Shown: positions 32,009 to 40,071, counted from the first letter of the stretch. The stretch is DNA of 46,479 bases from Mycobacterium parascrofulaceum ATCC BAA-614 (GCF_000164135.1 NZ_GG770554.1:671152-717630); one strand, 5' to 3'. The notes: a model not told the origin generated them from the sequence alone. A program made the numbers and translations.

Positions 32009-33217
32009 CTAGCCGCCCACCGAAGGGCGCGGCATCTTGAATTGGCGTGGCGCCACCCGCAACACGTTGTTGACCGAGGGACGTGACAACAGCCCGGAAG
32101 ACGACGCCCCGGCGCTCGTTGCCGGCACCCCGTTGAACATGTTGGTCGGCGGTCCTTCGTGCCACGACGGCCCACCGTCGAGCTCGGTGTCCGACAGCCA
32201 GTGCGCATCGGCAACCGTGACGGCCGCCGGATTCGTCGTGGCCCAGGTCTGCGGAACGGACAGCCTCCCCACCGCCGTCGCATTGCCCGTGCTCGCCAGC
32301 ACCGCAGGGCGCGCGCCGGCCGAACTCAAGGCCGCCGCCTCGCTGCTGATGGCGGGGGTGGCCGCCGCCCTGGCGGCATCTTTGCCGGCTTGGATGGAAG
32401 ACCGGTATATCCCGGTGTAGCCGCTCATCGCCGAGGTGCTGGTACGACTGAAGTTGGAGGCCAAGCCCGCCGGGCCGGTAAGGGTATTGAAATTGCTGAA
32501 TGCGGTCAGCACCGAGGATCCCGCCGAGGTGGGAGCCGCCGAGGAGCCCGCCGCGCCCCCCGACGCAAGGGTCTGCAACTGCTGCGGCACAGCCGATGTC
32601 AGTTGGGACAGGGTGCGCTGGGCGCTCCCGGCGGCTGAGGTGCCGGTGGCCTGGCCGACTGCGGCGGCCTGCGCGGATTGCGCGCCGGCGTTGGTGGTCT
32701 GCGGCGGCTGGGTGAACTGCCGCAGCGTCGTCGCGGCCGACGAGGACCCGGCGTACCCGTACATCGCGGCGGCGTCTTGCGCCCACATCTGTTCGTACGC
32801 GGACTCGGTCGCCCCGATCATCGCGGTGTTCTGCCCGAACACGTTCGTCGCCACCAGCGCCCGCAGCTGGGCGCGGTTGGCAGCCACGAGTGCGGGCGGC
32901 ACGGTGGCGCCGAAGGCGGCCTCGAAGGCCGCCGCGGCCGCCCGGGCCTGGCTGGCGGCCTCTTCGGCCTGCACGCCCGCGTCGGTCACCCACGCCAGGT
33001 AGGGCGCCGCCGCACCGGCCATCGCCGTTGACGCACCGCCAGACCAACTTTCGCCTTGCAATTGCGCCAGCGCCGCGGTGTACCCGCGCGCCGCCGATTC
33101 CAGCCCGTTGGCCAAGACGTCCCACGCCGCGGCCGCCGCCAGCATCGGTCCGGATCCGGGACCCGAATACATTCGGCCCGAATTGATTTCGGGCGGCAGT
33201 GCCCCGTAGTCGAGCAT
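32009..33217 (-). CDS. PPE family protein, SVP subfamily
   Basis: This 402-residue protein begins [22 protein letters not shown] chose ATG at 33217 because it gives the canonical PPE start; the frame is open about 250 bases further upstream, but that sequence is not PPE-like. The PPE domain is followed by an Ala/Ser/Thr-rich region, the SVP motif GRLSVPQTW and the end [12 protein letters not shown]. It is clearly paralogous to the next PPE gene. Its C-terminal region has an insertion ([21 protein letters not shown]) that the other lacks. A long 5' region (over 300 bases) carries a direct-repeat element shared with two transporter genes on the other strand. Confidence 0.94.
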   Translation of the reverse strand: MLDYGALPPEINSGRMYSGPGSGPMLAAAAAWDVLANGLESAARGYTAALAQLQGESWSGGASTAMAGAAAPYLAWVTDAGVQAEEAASQARAAAAAFEAAFGATVPPALVAANRAQLRALVATNVFGQNTAMIGATESAYEQMWAQDAAAMYGYAGSSSAATTLRQFTQPPQTTNAGAQSAQAAAVGQATGTSAAGSAQRTLSQLTSAVPQQLQTLASGGAAGSSAAPTSAGSSVLTAFSNFNTLTGPAGLASNFSRTSTSAMSGYTGIYRSSIQAGKDAARAAATPAISSEAAALSSAGARPAVLASTGNATAVGRLSVPQTWATTNPAAVTVADAHWLSDTELDGGPSWHEGPPTNMFNGVPATSAGASSSGLLSRPSVNNVLRVAPRQFKMPRPSVGG

Positions 33218-33558
33218 GTGGTCCCCCTTCGTCAGCCGGTCGCGGGCAGCGAATCCGCGGCACGTCCGGCCCGGCGGATCGGCCGAGATCGCGGGATCCC
33301 AGAGAACTCGGCCGATACGGCGGGCGCGGGCCCGGGCATGACCAAATGAATGGCCAGTTGTCCTTCGCCTCGCGGCTGCCGCACAAATGGACTGCATTGT
33401 TCCGGGGGGCCGTCGGCCGTCGGCGATGACGTGCGAATTATGGCGGTCCCCGGCGCCATCGCGCCTTGCCAATTGCGGAGCTACCGCATTAGCAACGTGG
33501 TTTACCTATTTCGCAGTTAAACCGAATTGCGCGCATTCGGCAACGCGAAATCGTTGAT

Positions 33559-33575
33559 GTACAGGAGATTTCCAG
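33559..33575 (-). promoter_or_regulatory. PhoP-box-like direct repeat upstream of the PPE gene
   Basis: On the plus strand this reads GTACAGG-AGAT-TTCCAGC, two heptamers with a four-base gap and an 11-base period. It lies 342 bases before the PPE start at 33217. The M. tuberculosis PhoP box, as I recall it, is a direct repeat of TCACAGC-like heptamers with the same period. It is the weakest of the three copies in this window. Confidence 0.45.
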
Positions 33576-33864
33576 CTAACTTCACCGGTACGTCCAGATA
33601 TGCGCGTCGCGCGGGTGGCGACGGCCGTCCGCGGGATTCGCTCAAAGTGTCGCGGCTTCGATCGGTCGCCGCCGCGGCAAGGGCTGACCCCGACAGCAAA
33701 CCCTCTGGTGAGCGGTGCCGGGGAGGTGGTCCCCGCAGCCGGCAAAGGTGGCCGCTGACCCGCCCGGGGGGGCGTCTTACCTGCGCCGGCCTCGCGTGCC
33801 CGGATTAGCCTCGCGCGTCCCATCGATATGTCAAAGCGGCGGGCTTTTTTCACGGAGGCGACTG

Positions 33865-33870
33865 TATAAA
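33865..33870 (+). promoter_or_regulatory. Possible -10 box upstream of first NarK-like transporter
   Basis: TGTATAAAT at 33863-33871 contains TATAAA, preceded 17 bases upstream only by a T-run (GGCTTTTTT). If used, the 34284 gene would have a leader of about 400 bases that includes the direct-repeat element. Confidence 0.3.
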
Positions 33871-33912
33871 TTCGTTGGGGCGGTTCATATCTGGACATAT
33901 CGGTGAGGTTGG

Positions 33913-33929
33913 CTGGAAATGTCCTGTAA
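33913..33929 (+). promoter_or_regulatory. PhoP-box-like direct repeat upstream of first NarK-like transporter
   Basis: The plus strand reads CTGGAAATGTCCTGTAA; its complement gives TTACAGG-ACAT-TTCCAG(C). The copy ends 355 bases before the ATG at 34284, almost exactly the distance of the equivalent copy before the second transporter. Confidence 0.5.
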
Positions 33930-34283
33930 ACGCGTGATTCGAGTTGTCGAACGCGCGCATTTCGATTTGACTGTCGGTCGGTTGGCCATACCGCGTACCC
34001 ACCCGGGACGTACCGGTGGGCGGCGGCGCGCGACGTTGATGGAACCGCTGCATTTGTGCGTCACCGCTGACGCCGAGGGTTCCATCGAATGTTGATTCGA
34101 CGCGCGGCCGGCCGACCGCGGGCGTTCGCGGCCGAACGGCCTCGCGCACGTGAGGACAACGCGAAGAGGGCTGACAGCGGATCGATCTCGATCACCCGAT
34201 GCTGAATCAGCAATCGCCCCAATGGAACCGGCCGCCAAGGAGCGCGATGGCGGCCGACGTGACCGGTGAAAGGTAACTCACGC

Positions 34284-35768
34284 ATGACGCGTACCCAACG
34301 CATCCCGGACTGGGACCCAGAGGATGTCGCCGCGTGGGACGTCGGCAACAGCGCCATCGCCCGTCGCAACCTGATCTGGTCGATCGCCACCGCGCACGTC
34401 GCCTTCTCCATCTGGTACCTCTGGTCGGTGATGGTGCTGTTCATGCCGGTGTCGACGTACGGTTTCTCGACCGGCGACAAGCTGCTGATGGGGGCCACGG
34501 CGTCGTTGGTCGGGGCGGTCGCGCGCATCCCCTACGCGATGGCGGGTGCCCGATTCGGCGGGCGCAACTGGGCGATGTTCTCGTCGGCCATACTGCTGAT
34601 TCCCACCGCGGGAACCATTGTGCTGCTGAACCATCCGGGGCTGCCGTTGTGGCCGTACCTGATCTGCGCCGCCCTGACCGGATTGGGCGGCGCCAACTAT
34701 TCGGCCTCGCTGTCCACCGCCGAGGCGTTCTTCCCGCAGCGGCTCAAGGGCTTCGCACTGGGCCTGACGGGCGGGATCGCGAATCTCGGCTCGGCGGTCA
34801 TCCAGGCCGTGGGCCTGTTCGTGCTGGCCACGGCGGGACACGAGGCGCCGTACTGGGTGTGCGCGGTATACCTGGTGCTGCTGGCCGTCGCCGGCCTCGG
34901 CGCGGCGCTGTTCATGGACAACCTGCACTACCGCATCGACATGAGCCACCTCAAAGAGGTGTTGCGGGTCCCCGACTCCTGGGGCATCGCGTTCCTTTAT
35001 CTGTGTTGCTCCGGTTCGTTTCTCGGCTTCGCCTTCGCCTTCGGCCAGGTGCTCCAGCACAACTTTTTCTTGGGTGGGCAAAGCCACGCCCAGGCGGCGC
35101 TGCACGCGGCCGAGGTCGCCTTCGCGGGACCGCTGTTGGGATCGGTGGCGCGGGTGGCCGGCGGCAAGCTCAGCGACCGCTTCGGCGGTGGCCGCGTCAG
35201 TGTGGCGTTGTTGGTGTGCATGATCGTGGGCGGCGGGTTTCTGGTCGCGGTCAGCACCCACGACGACATGACCCGCGGCGCGGGCAAGCCGGTGACGGTG
35301 TTCACCATGGTGGGCTACATCGTCGGCTTCATCGCGCTGTTCGTCTTTTCCGGCGCGGGCAAGGGCTCGGTGTACAAGCTGATCCCTTCGGTCTTCGACG
35401 AGCGCAGCCGGGAACTGAATCTCGGCGACACCGAACGCCGGCAGTGGGCGCGGGTCCGATCCGGAACCTTGATCGGTTTCGCCGGGGCGTTCGGCGCGCT
35501 CGGCGGCGTGGGAATCAACCTGGCCCTGCGCCAGTCCTACGACAGCGCCGGTACCGAGACGCCCGCGTATTGGATCTTCCTCGCGTGCTACGTCGCGGCC
35601 GCCCTGCTGGCCTGGGTGCGGTACGGGCGACCACGGACCATGCCCGCGCCGGGGCCGGTGCCGCCCGGGCAGGAAGGCGCCCTCCCGCAGGGGTCGGCTG
35701 CGACGTCGCTGGTGGTGGCGCGGATGCACCGTGCCCATTCCGCCGACGCGCGGGTGGCGCGTCCGTGA
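34284..35768 (+). CDS. NarK-family (NNP) MFS transporter with altered nitrate signatures, copy 1
   Basis: This 494-residue major facilitator protein has twelve predicted helices and the N-terminus typical of mycobacterial NarK3/NarU (DWDPEDVAAWDVGNSAIARRNL). The two anion-binding arginines of NarK appear kept: Arg81 in ARIPYAM and Arg290 in ARVAGGKLSDRFGG. The nitrate signatures differ from what I remember of nitrate porters. The first reads LTGGIANLGSA (Ala166-Asn167, normally GLGN). The second reads GAGKGSVYKLIP with Lys360 where nitrate porters have Asn. ATG at 34284 follows GAAAGGT at good spacing. A near-identical paralogue follows, then sulfate-activation genes, so a sulfate or other oxyanion substrate is a reasonable inference; nitrate or nitrite cannot be excluded. 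Confidence 0.85.
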   Translation: MTRTQRIPDWDPEDVAAWDVGNSAIARRNLIWSIATAHVAFSIWYLWSVMVLFMPVSTYGFSTGDKLLMGATASLVGAVARIPYAMAGARFGGRNWAMFSSAILLIPTAGTIVLLNHPGLPLWPYLICAALTGLGGANYSASLSTAEAFFPQRLKGFALGLTGGIANLGSAVIQAVGLFVLATAGHEAPYWVCAVYLVLLAVAGLGAALFMDNLHYRIDMSHLKEVLRVPDSWGIAFLYLCCSGSFLGFAFAFGQVLQHNFFLGGQSHAQAALHAAEVAFAGPLLGSVARVAGGKLSDRFGGGRVSVALLVCMIVGGGFLVAVSTHDDMTRGAGKPVTVFTMVGYIVGFIALFVFSGAGKGSVYKLIPSVFDERSRELNLGDTERRQWARVRSGTLIGFAGAFGALGGVGINLALRQSYDSAGTETPAYWIFLACYVAAALLAWVRYGRPRTMPAPGPVPPGQEGALPQGSAATSLVVARMHRAHSADARVARP

Positions 35769-36190
35769 GGCCGAATCCGGGTCGTTGAGTCGACCCGCGG
35801 GGGCGACGGCGAAGCTTTGGCTGTAAATCTCCTGTAAGTTGACCATCTTAAGTTGTAAAGTGGGCGCACCGGCGTTTTACTCGACGAAGGAGGCGTGGGA
35901 TAAGCCGCGATTGGCTGTCAATGTCGGTGGCCGACGGTTCCTGCGGAAGGTTCAGCACCGCCGGCTGGCAAGGCATGCAGTCGTACGTGACGTGGAGGAC
36001 GACGAGTGGCCGTTCGGGTTTCGCAGATACCTGGAAACGGCCGGCTCTGCGCCCAAAGCCCAACGGGCGCGCGCTGTCCGGGTTGGCAAGCACTGAGTTG
36101 TTGACGAACCTGGCCGGGCCGGACTCCCTGGGTTCTCAGGGCGGCGGGGTCAGGGGCGCGACAGCATCGTCGGCGAAAGGTGGATATCGC
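35769..36190 (+). other. Leader region between the two NarK-like transporters
   Basis: These 422 bases hold no supported gene. The frame of the downstream transporter is open for 90 codons before its likely start, but that translation is not transporter-like. The region begins with a copy of the direct-repeat element and appears to be a duplicated leader, because the element-to-start distance equals that of copy 1. The rest of the leader has diverged. Confidence 0.5.
35821..35837 (+). promoter_or_regulatory. PhoP-box-like direct repeat upstream of second NarK-like transporter
   Basis: The plus strand reads CTGTAAATCTCCTGTAA, a direct repeat of CTGTAA with an 11-base period. The complement is TTACAGG-AGAT-TTACAGC, the best of the three copies. 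It ends 354 bases before the GTG at 36191. A weaker half-like sequence (TTGGCTGTCAATGTC) follows near 35911. Confidence 0.55.
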
Positions 36191-37618
36191 GTGGCGCGTT
36201 CGCATCGCATCGCGGTCTGGGACCCAGAGGACGCCGCGGCCTGGGACAACGGAAACCGCGTCATCGCCCGCCGGAACCTGTTCTGGCAGGTCGTGAACGT
36301 CCATGTCGCCTTCTCGATTTGGTACCTGTGGTCGGTGATGGTGCTGTTCATGCCGCAATCGGTTTACGGCTTCTCCACCGGCGACAAGCTGTTGATCGGC
36401 GCCGTAGCCTCCCTGGTGGGCGGGCTGGCCCGCATCCCCTACGCGATGGCCGCCAATTGGTTCGGCGGGCGCAACTGGACGATGATCTCGGCGGCCGTGC
36501 TGCTCATCCCGACCGCCGGCGCGATCGTGCTGCTGGCCCATCCCGGCTTGCCCTTGTGGCCATACCTGGTGTGCGCGGCGCTGACCGGCCTGGGCGGCGG
36601 CAACTACTCGGCGTCGCTGGCCAAAGTCGACGGCCTGTTCCCGCAACGCCTCAAGGGAGTGACGCTCGGCCTCATCGGCGGGATGGCCAACCTCGGTTCC
36701 GCCGGCATTCAGGCCGTCGGACTGGTGGTGCTGGCCACCGCCGGGCATGAGGCGCCGTACTGGGTCTGCGCGATCTACCTGGTGCTGCTCGCGATCGGCG
36801 GCATCGGCGCGGCGCTGTTCATGGACAACGTCGTCGCGCACCGCACGGGCCTGTCGCTGCACAACCTGCGCGCGATCATGTCGGTGCCCGACTCCTGGGC
36901 CATCTCGTTCTGCTACATGTGCGCGTCGGGGTCGTTCCTCGGTTTCGCGTTCGCCTTCGGCCAGGTGTTGGCGCACAACTTCACGGCGGCCGGGGAAAGC
37001 CACAGCCAGGCGGCGCTGCACGCCGCCGAGATCGCCTTCATCGGCCCGCTGCTCGGATCGCTGGCGCGCATAGTCGGCGGCAAGGTGAGCGACCGCTTCG
37101 GCGGCGGCCGGGTCACGCTGACCGTCTTCGTCGCCGCCATCGTTGCCGGCGCGTTGCTGGTCGGGGTCAGCATGCAAGCGGACGCCGCCGAGGAGCGGAG
37201 CGCCGACGTGACGGGGCCGACGATGGTGGGCTACATCGTCGGCTTCATCGCGCTGTTCATCTTCTGCGGCGCGGCCAAAGGGGCGGTGTACAAGCTGATC
37301 CCGTCGGTCTTCGAGGAGCGCGGTCGCGCGCTTGGTCTCGGCAACGGCGAACGCCACCATTGGGCCCGGGTCCGGTCGGGGGCGCTGATCGGTTTCGCCG
37401 GGGCCTTCGGCGCGCTGGGCGGGGTGGGAATCGACCTGACACTGCGGCAGTCCTATGACACCGAAGGCACCGAAACCCCGGCATTCTGCATCTTCCTGGC
37501 GTGTTACGTCGTGGCGGCACTGCTGGTGTGGGCCCGCTACGTGCGGCCACAGAGCCGGCACGCGTCGATCTCGGCGGCGTCGCGGGAAACCACGGCGGGG
37601 GAGACGGTCAAAACGTGA
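36191..37618 (+). CDS. NarK-family (NNP) MFS transporter with altered nitrate signatures, copy 2
   Basis: This 475-residue paralogue of the preceding gene has twelve helices and the start MARSHRIAVWDPEDAAAWDNGN at GTG 36191, after AAAGGTGG. Arg81 (ARIPYAM) and Arg293 (ARIVGGKVSDRFGG) are kept. The first signature reads LIGGMANLGSA and the second GAAKGAVYKLIP, again with Lys (363) in place of the Asn I expect in nitrate porters. Both copies share the same changes, so they arose before or were kept after the duplication. The gene runs into cysC after 108 bases that contain a tandem repeat, so transporter, cysC, sat and a small ORF probably form one transcript. The substrate is unproven; sulfate is my first guess from context. 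Confidence 0.85.
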   Translation: MARSHRIAVWDPEDAAAWDNGNRVIARRNLFWQVVNVHVAFSIWYLWSVMVLFMPQSVYGFSTGDKLLIGAVASLVGGLARIPYAMAANWFGGRNWTMISAAVLLIPTAGAIVLLAHPGLPLWPYLVCAALTGLGGGNYSASLAKVDGLFPQRLKGVTLGLIGGMANLGSAGIQAVGLVVLATAGHEAPYWVCAIYLVLLAIGGIGAALFMDNVVAHRTGLSLHNLRAIMSVPDSWAISFCYMCASGSFLGFAFAFGQVLAHNFTAAGESHSQAALHAAEIAFIGPLLGSLARIVGGKVSDRFGGGRVTLTVFVAAIVAGALLVGVSMQADAAEERSADVTGPTMVGYIVGFIALFIFCGAAKGAVYKLIPSVFEERGRALGLGNGERHHWARVRSGALIGFAGAFGALGGVGIDLTLRQSYDTEGTETPAFCIFLACYVVAALLVWARYVRPQSRHASISAASRETTAGETVKT

Positions 37619-37657
37619 CGCCATGCGCGATCGGGCATCGATGAAATACCCACGGTC

Positions 37658-37709
37658 TGTTCACATCCCATGTTCACATCCCATGTTCACATCCCATGTC
37701 CACATCCCA
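37658..37709 (+). repeat. Four tandem copies of a 13-base repeat before cysC
   Basis: The unit is TGTTCACATCCCA, at 37658, 37671, 37684 and 37697; the last copy has one change (TGTCCACATCCCA). The array ends 17 bases before the cysC ATG, directly against the ribosome binding region (GAGGAG, then AAGGA). There are no spacers, so it is a simple tandem repeat. Confidence 0.95.
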
Positions 37710-37726
37710 CGAGGAGCTAGAAGGAA

Positions 37727-38419
37727 ATGTCCAACAACATCACCTGGCACGAGCACAACATCAGTCGCGATGAGCGCGAGAAACTCAACGGCCATCGCGG
37801 ATGCGTCATCTGGTTCACCGGGCTGAGCGGCAGCGGCAAGAGCACGGTCGCGAACCTCGTCGAGCAAAAGCTGTACGAGCGCGGGGTGCGGAGCTTCCTG
37901 CTGGACGGGGACAACGTGCGCTATGGGCTGAACGCCGGGCCGGGGATCCTCGAAGAACGGCACGGGAGCGAGTTCGCGCAACGGTTCGGCCTGGGCTTCT
38001 CCGCCCAGGATCGTGAAGAGAACATCCGCCGAATCGGCGCGGTGTCCAAGCTGTTCTGCGAGGCCGGCGTCATCGCCTTGACGGCCTTCATCAGCCCCTA
38101 CCGCCGTGACCGCGACGCGGTGCGCGCCACGCTGAGCGATGGGGATTTCCAGGAGATCTTCATCGACACCCCCATCGAGGTCTGCGAACAGCGCGACCCC
38201 AAGGGGCTCTACAAGAAGGCCCGGGCCGGCGAGATCAAGGGTTTCACCGGGATCGATGACCCCTACGAGGCGCCGGCACGGCCGGAGTTGCGGCTCGAAG
38301 GCGGCGAGAAGCCGGCGGAGACCCTGGCCGACGAGGTGGTTCTCCACCTCGAGCGGGCGGGAGTGATTCCCGCGCTCGACCGCAGCCAAAATCCCCGGGA
38401 AGGAATGGTCGAAGTCTGA
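37727..38419 (+). CDS. cysC: CysC, adenylylsulfate (APS) kinase
   Basis: This 230-residue stand-alone APS kinase phosphorylates APS at the 3' position to make PAPS, the sulfate donor for sulfotransferases. The P-loop is GLSGSGKST (residues 32-40). Other family motifs are [42 protein letters not shown] and the lid/APS-binding stretch [27 protein letters not shown]-terminal extension of about 25 residues ([16 protein letters not shown]) is unusual. M. tuberculosis carries this activity in the CysNC fusion, so a separate CysC next to sat is a second PAPS route. ATG at 37727 is preceded by GAGGAG and AAGGA. Sat follows after 78 bases on the same strand. Confidence 0.95.
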   Translation: MSNNITWHEHNISRDEREKLNGHRGCVIWFTGLSGSGKSTVANLVEQKLYERGVRSFLLDGDNVRYGLNAGPGILEERHGSEFAQRFGLGFSAQDREENIRRIGAVSKLFCEAGVIALTAFISPYRRDRDAVRATLSDGDFQEIFIDTPIEVCEQRDPKGLYKKARAGEIKGFTGIDDPYEAPARPELRLEGGEKPAETLADEVVLHLERAGVIPALDRSQNPREGMVEV

Positions 38420-38497
38420 CAAGCCGCGCTGGCCGGTGTCAGCCCGGCGCGCCCAACCACGAACCGCCGATCACACGGACAAGAAAAAGAGGTCATC

Positions 38498-39757
38498 ATG
38501 AACTACAAGGGCCACAACGGAAATCCCATTGTGGAACGGATATCCACCGATAATGCCGCGGGCCAGATCAAGGGCATGCCGCGGGTTCCCATCTCGAAAG
38601 CCACCGCGCACGAGGTGATCAGCCTCTCCTACGGCTTCTTCACCCCCCTGACGGGGTTCATGGGGCGGCAGGAGGTCGACGGGACGCTGGACAACATGCA
38701 GCTCCCGGACGGAACGCTGTGGAGCATCCCGATCGTCTTCGATATGTCCGCCGACGAAATCGCGAGGCTGAACATCAGGGAGGGCGACCGCGTCGTCCTC
38801 GAATACCTCGACGCGCCCATGGCCATCTTCGAGATCTCCGAGATCTACGAGTATGACCTCGCGCGGATGGCCGAGAAGACCTACGGCACTTCGGATCCGC
38901 GGCACCCCGGCGTGAAGAAGACGCTGGCCTACCAGAACCGGTTCATCGGCGGCGACATCACGCTGATCAACGAGCCGATCTTCAACGAGCCGTTCAAGAG
39001 CTTCTGGCTCACTCCCAAACAGCACATGGAGGCGCTGGCCGAGCGGGACTGGAAGCACGCGGTCGCCCACCAAACCAGGAACGTGCCCCACACCGGCCAC
39101 GAAGCGCTGATGAAGCAGGCCTGGCTGGCCGCAAACGAGGACATGCCCGTCGACAATCTCAACACCGGCGTGCTGGTGAACGCCATCATCGGCCAGAAGC
39201 GGGTCGGCGACTACATCGACGAGGCGATCCTGTTGGCGCAGAACGCGCTTCGGACCAACGGATACTTCCGCGACAACGTCCACATGGTGTCCTTCACGCT
39301 GTGGGACATGCGGTATGCGGGTCCCCGGGAGGCGATCTTCCACGCGATCCTGCGGACGAACCTCGGCTGCACCCATCACATGTTCGGGCGCGACCACGCG
39401 GGCGTGGGTGACTTCTACCATCCCTACGACGCCCAGAATCTGCTCAAGCAGCACAGGACCGAGCTCGGCATCAAACCGGTGTTCCTCAGGGAGAACTGGT
39501 ACTGCCCGGAGTGTCAGGAGGTCACCAACTCGGCCCTGTGCGGCCACGACTCGCAGTCGCAGAGCTTCAGCGGCAGCCTGATCAGAAGCATCCTGACCGA
39601 CGAGGTCAAGCCGACGCAGAAGGTGATGCGGCACGAAGTGTTCGAGGTCGTGATGGAATCCGCCGCCAAGTACGGGGAGGGCTCACCCTTCGTGACCGAG
39701 GAATACCTCAAGACCCGACGCCCGGTCTTCACGCTGAACGCATTGGAGGAGTCATGA
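38498..39757 (+). CDS. sat: Sat, ATP sulfurylase (single-subunit, zinc-type)
   Basis: This 419-residue sulfate adenylyltransferase makes APS from ATP and sulfate. The nucleotide/sulfate-binding motif is QTRNVPHTGH (residues 192-201; the usual motif I recall is QTRNPxHxxH, so Pro is replaced by Val). The second catalytic motif is GRDHAGVG (297-304), preceded by WDMRYAGPREAIFHAILRTNLGCTH. A C-terminal zinc site is visible: Cys336, Cys339, Cys348 and His350 (CPEC ... CGH). This is the homo-oligomeric Sat family of sulfur bacteria and archaea, unrelated to the CysD/CysN GTPase-coupled enzyme that mycobacteria normally use. Its codon use looks slightly less GC-biased than its neighbours, which suggests acquisition. 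The stop overlaps the next start (ATGA). Confidence 0.95.
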   Translation: MNYKGHNGNPIVERISTDNAAGQIKGMPRVPISKATAHEVISLSYGFFTPLTGFMGRQEVDGTLDNMQLPDGTLWSIPIVFDMSADEIARLNIREGDRVVLEYLDAPMAIFEISEIYEYDLARMAEKTYGTSDPRHPGVKKTLAYQNRFIGGDITLINEPIFNEPFKSFWLTPKQHMEALAERDWKHAVAHQTRNVPHTGHEALMKQAWLAANEDMPVDNLNTGVLVNAIIGQKRVGDYIDEAILLAQNALRTNGYFRDNVHMVSFTLWDMRYAGPREAIFHAILRTNLGCTHHMFGRDHAGVGDFYHPYDAQNLLKQHRTELGIKPVFLRENWYCPECQEVTNSALCGHDSQSQSFSGSLIRSILTDEVKPTQKVMRHEVFEVVMESAAKYGEGSPFVTEEYLKTRRPVFTLNALEES

Positions 39758-40071
39758 GCACCACGGAGAAGATGATCAAGGTCAACGTCTGGATCAACGA
39801 GGAGAGGCTCGAGGCGTTGCAACAGGCCGGCATGGCCGACGCGGCAAAGGAAGCCTTCGCCGGCATGAGGCTGCTGGAGATCTACACGACCGAAGAGCAG
39901 AAGGATGTCGTGCTGCAGCGCTTCCCCGGGGCCAAGTACGACTCCGCCACGACCAAGTCGATCGAGTTGCTGCCGAAGAAGGCGAAGGACAGGCTGCTCG
40001 AACTGTCGATCGACATGCATTCCACCGGGCCCGACGTGATGGGCCGCTTCCTCGAGGAGGCGCAAGCCTGA
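39754..40071 (+). CDS. Unknown 105-residue protein translationally coupled to sat
   Basis: I do not recognise this soluble, charged protein (MSTTEKMIKVNVWINEERLEAL ...). It reads as a small alpha/beta fold: a strand (IKVNVWI), a helix (ERLEALQQAGMADAAKEAFAG), a strand (LLEIYTT), then two Lys/Glu-rich helices, with no Cys, signal or membrane segment. It is a real gene by context: ATG overlaps the sat stop in ATGA, a GGAGGA lies just upstream, and it is followed by a perfect hairpin. It could be a Sat-associated subunit or regulator, or a sulfur-metabolism accessory protein. No catalytic motif is visible. Confidence 0.85.
   Translation: MSTTEKMIKVNVWINEERLEALQQAGMADAAKEAFAGMRLLEIYTTEEQKDVVLQRFPGAKYDSATTKSIELLPKKAKDRLLELSIDMHSTGPDVMGRFLEEAQA

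Larger units (their letters stand above)
33218..34283 (+). other. Long divergent intergenic region between PPE gene and first NarK-like transporter
   Basis: I see no convincing gene in these 1,066 bases. Short open frames on both strands lack family features and ribosome binding sites. The middle is lower in GC than its surroundings. Its clearest structure is an inverted pair of conserved segments, 33523-33600 (minus) and 33888-33964 (plus), about 78% identical over 78 positions by hand alignment and separated by 287 bases. Each contains one copy of the direct-repeat element described separately. The segments point outward towards the PPE gene and the transporter gene. Confidence 0.6.

Noticed and set aside
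33506..33898. 130-codon minus-strand open frame between the PPE and transporter genes
   Set aside because: No ribosome binding site, Arg/Pro-rich composition and no domain; it overlaps the conserved leader segment.
35921..36190. 90-codon N-terminal extension of the second NarK-like transporter
   Set aside because: The paralogue and the NarK family begin at the DWDPED-type sequence; a good ribosome binding site precedes GTG 36191.
37658..37709. Possible CRISPR or clustered repeat
   Set aside because: Units are directly adjacent, 13 bases, with no spacers and no cas genes.
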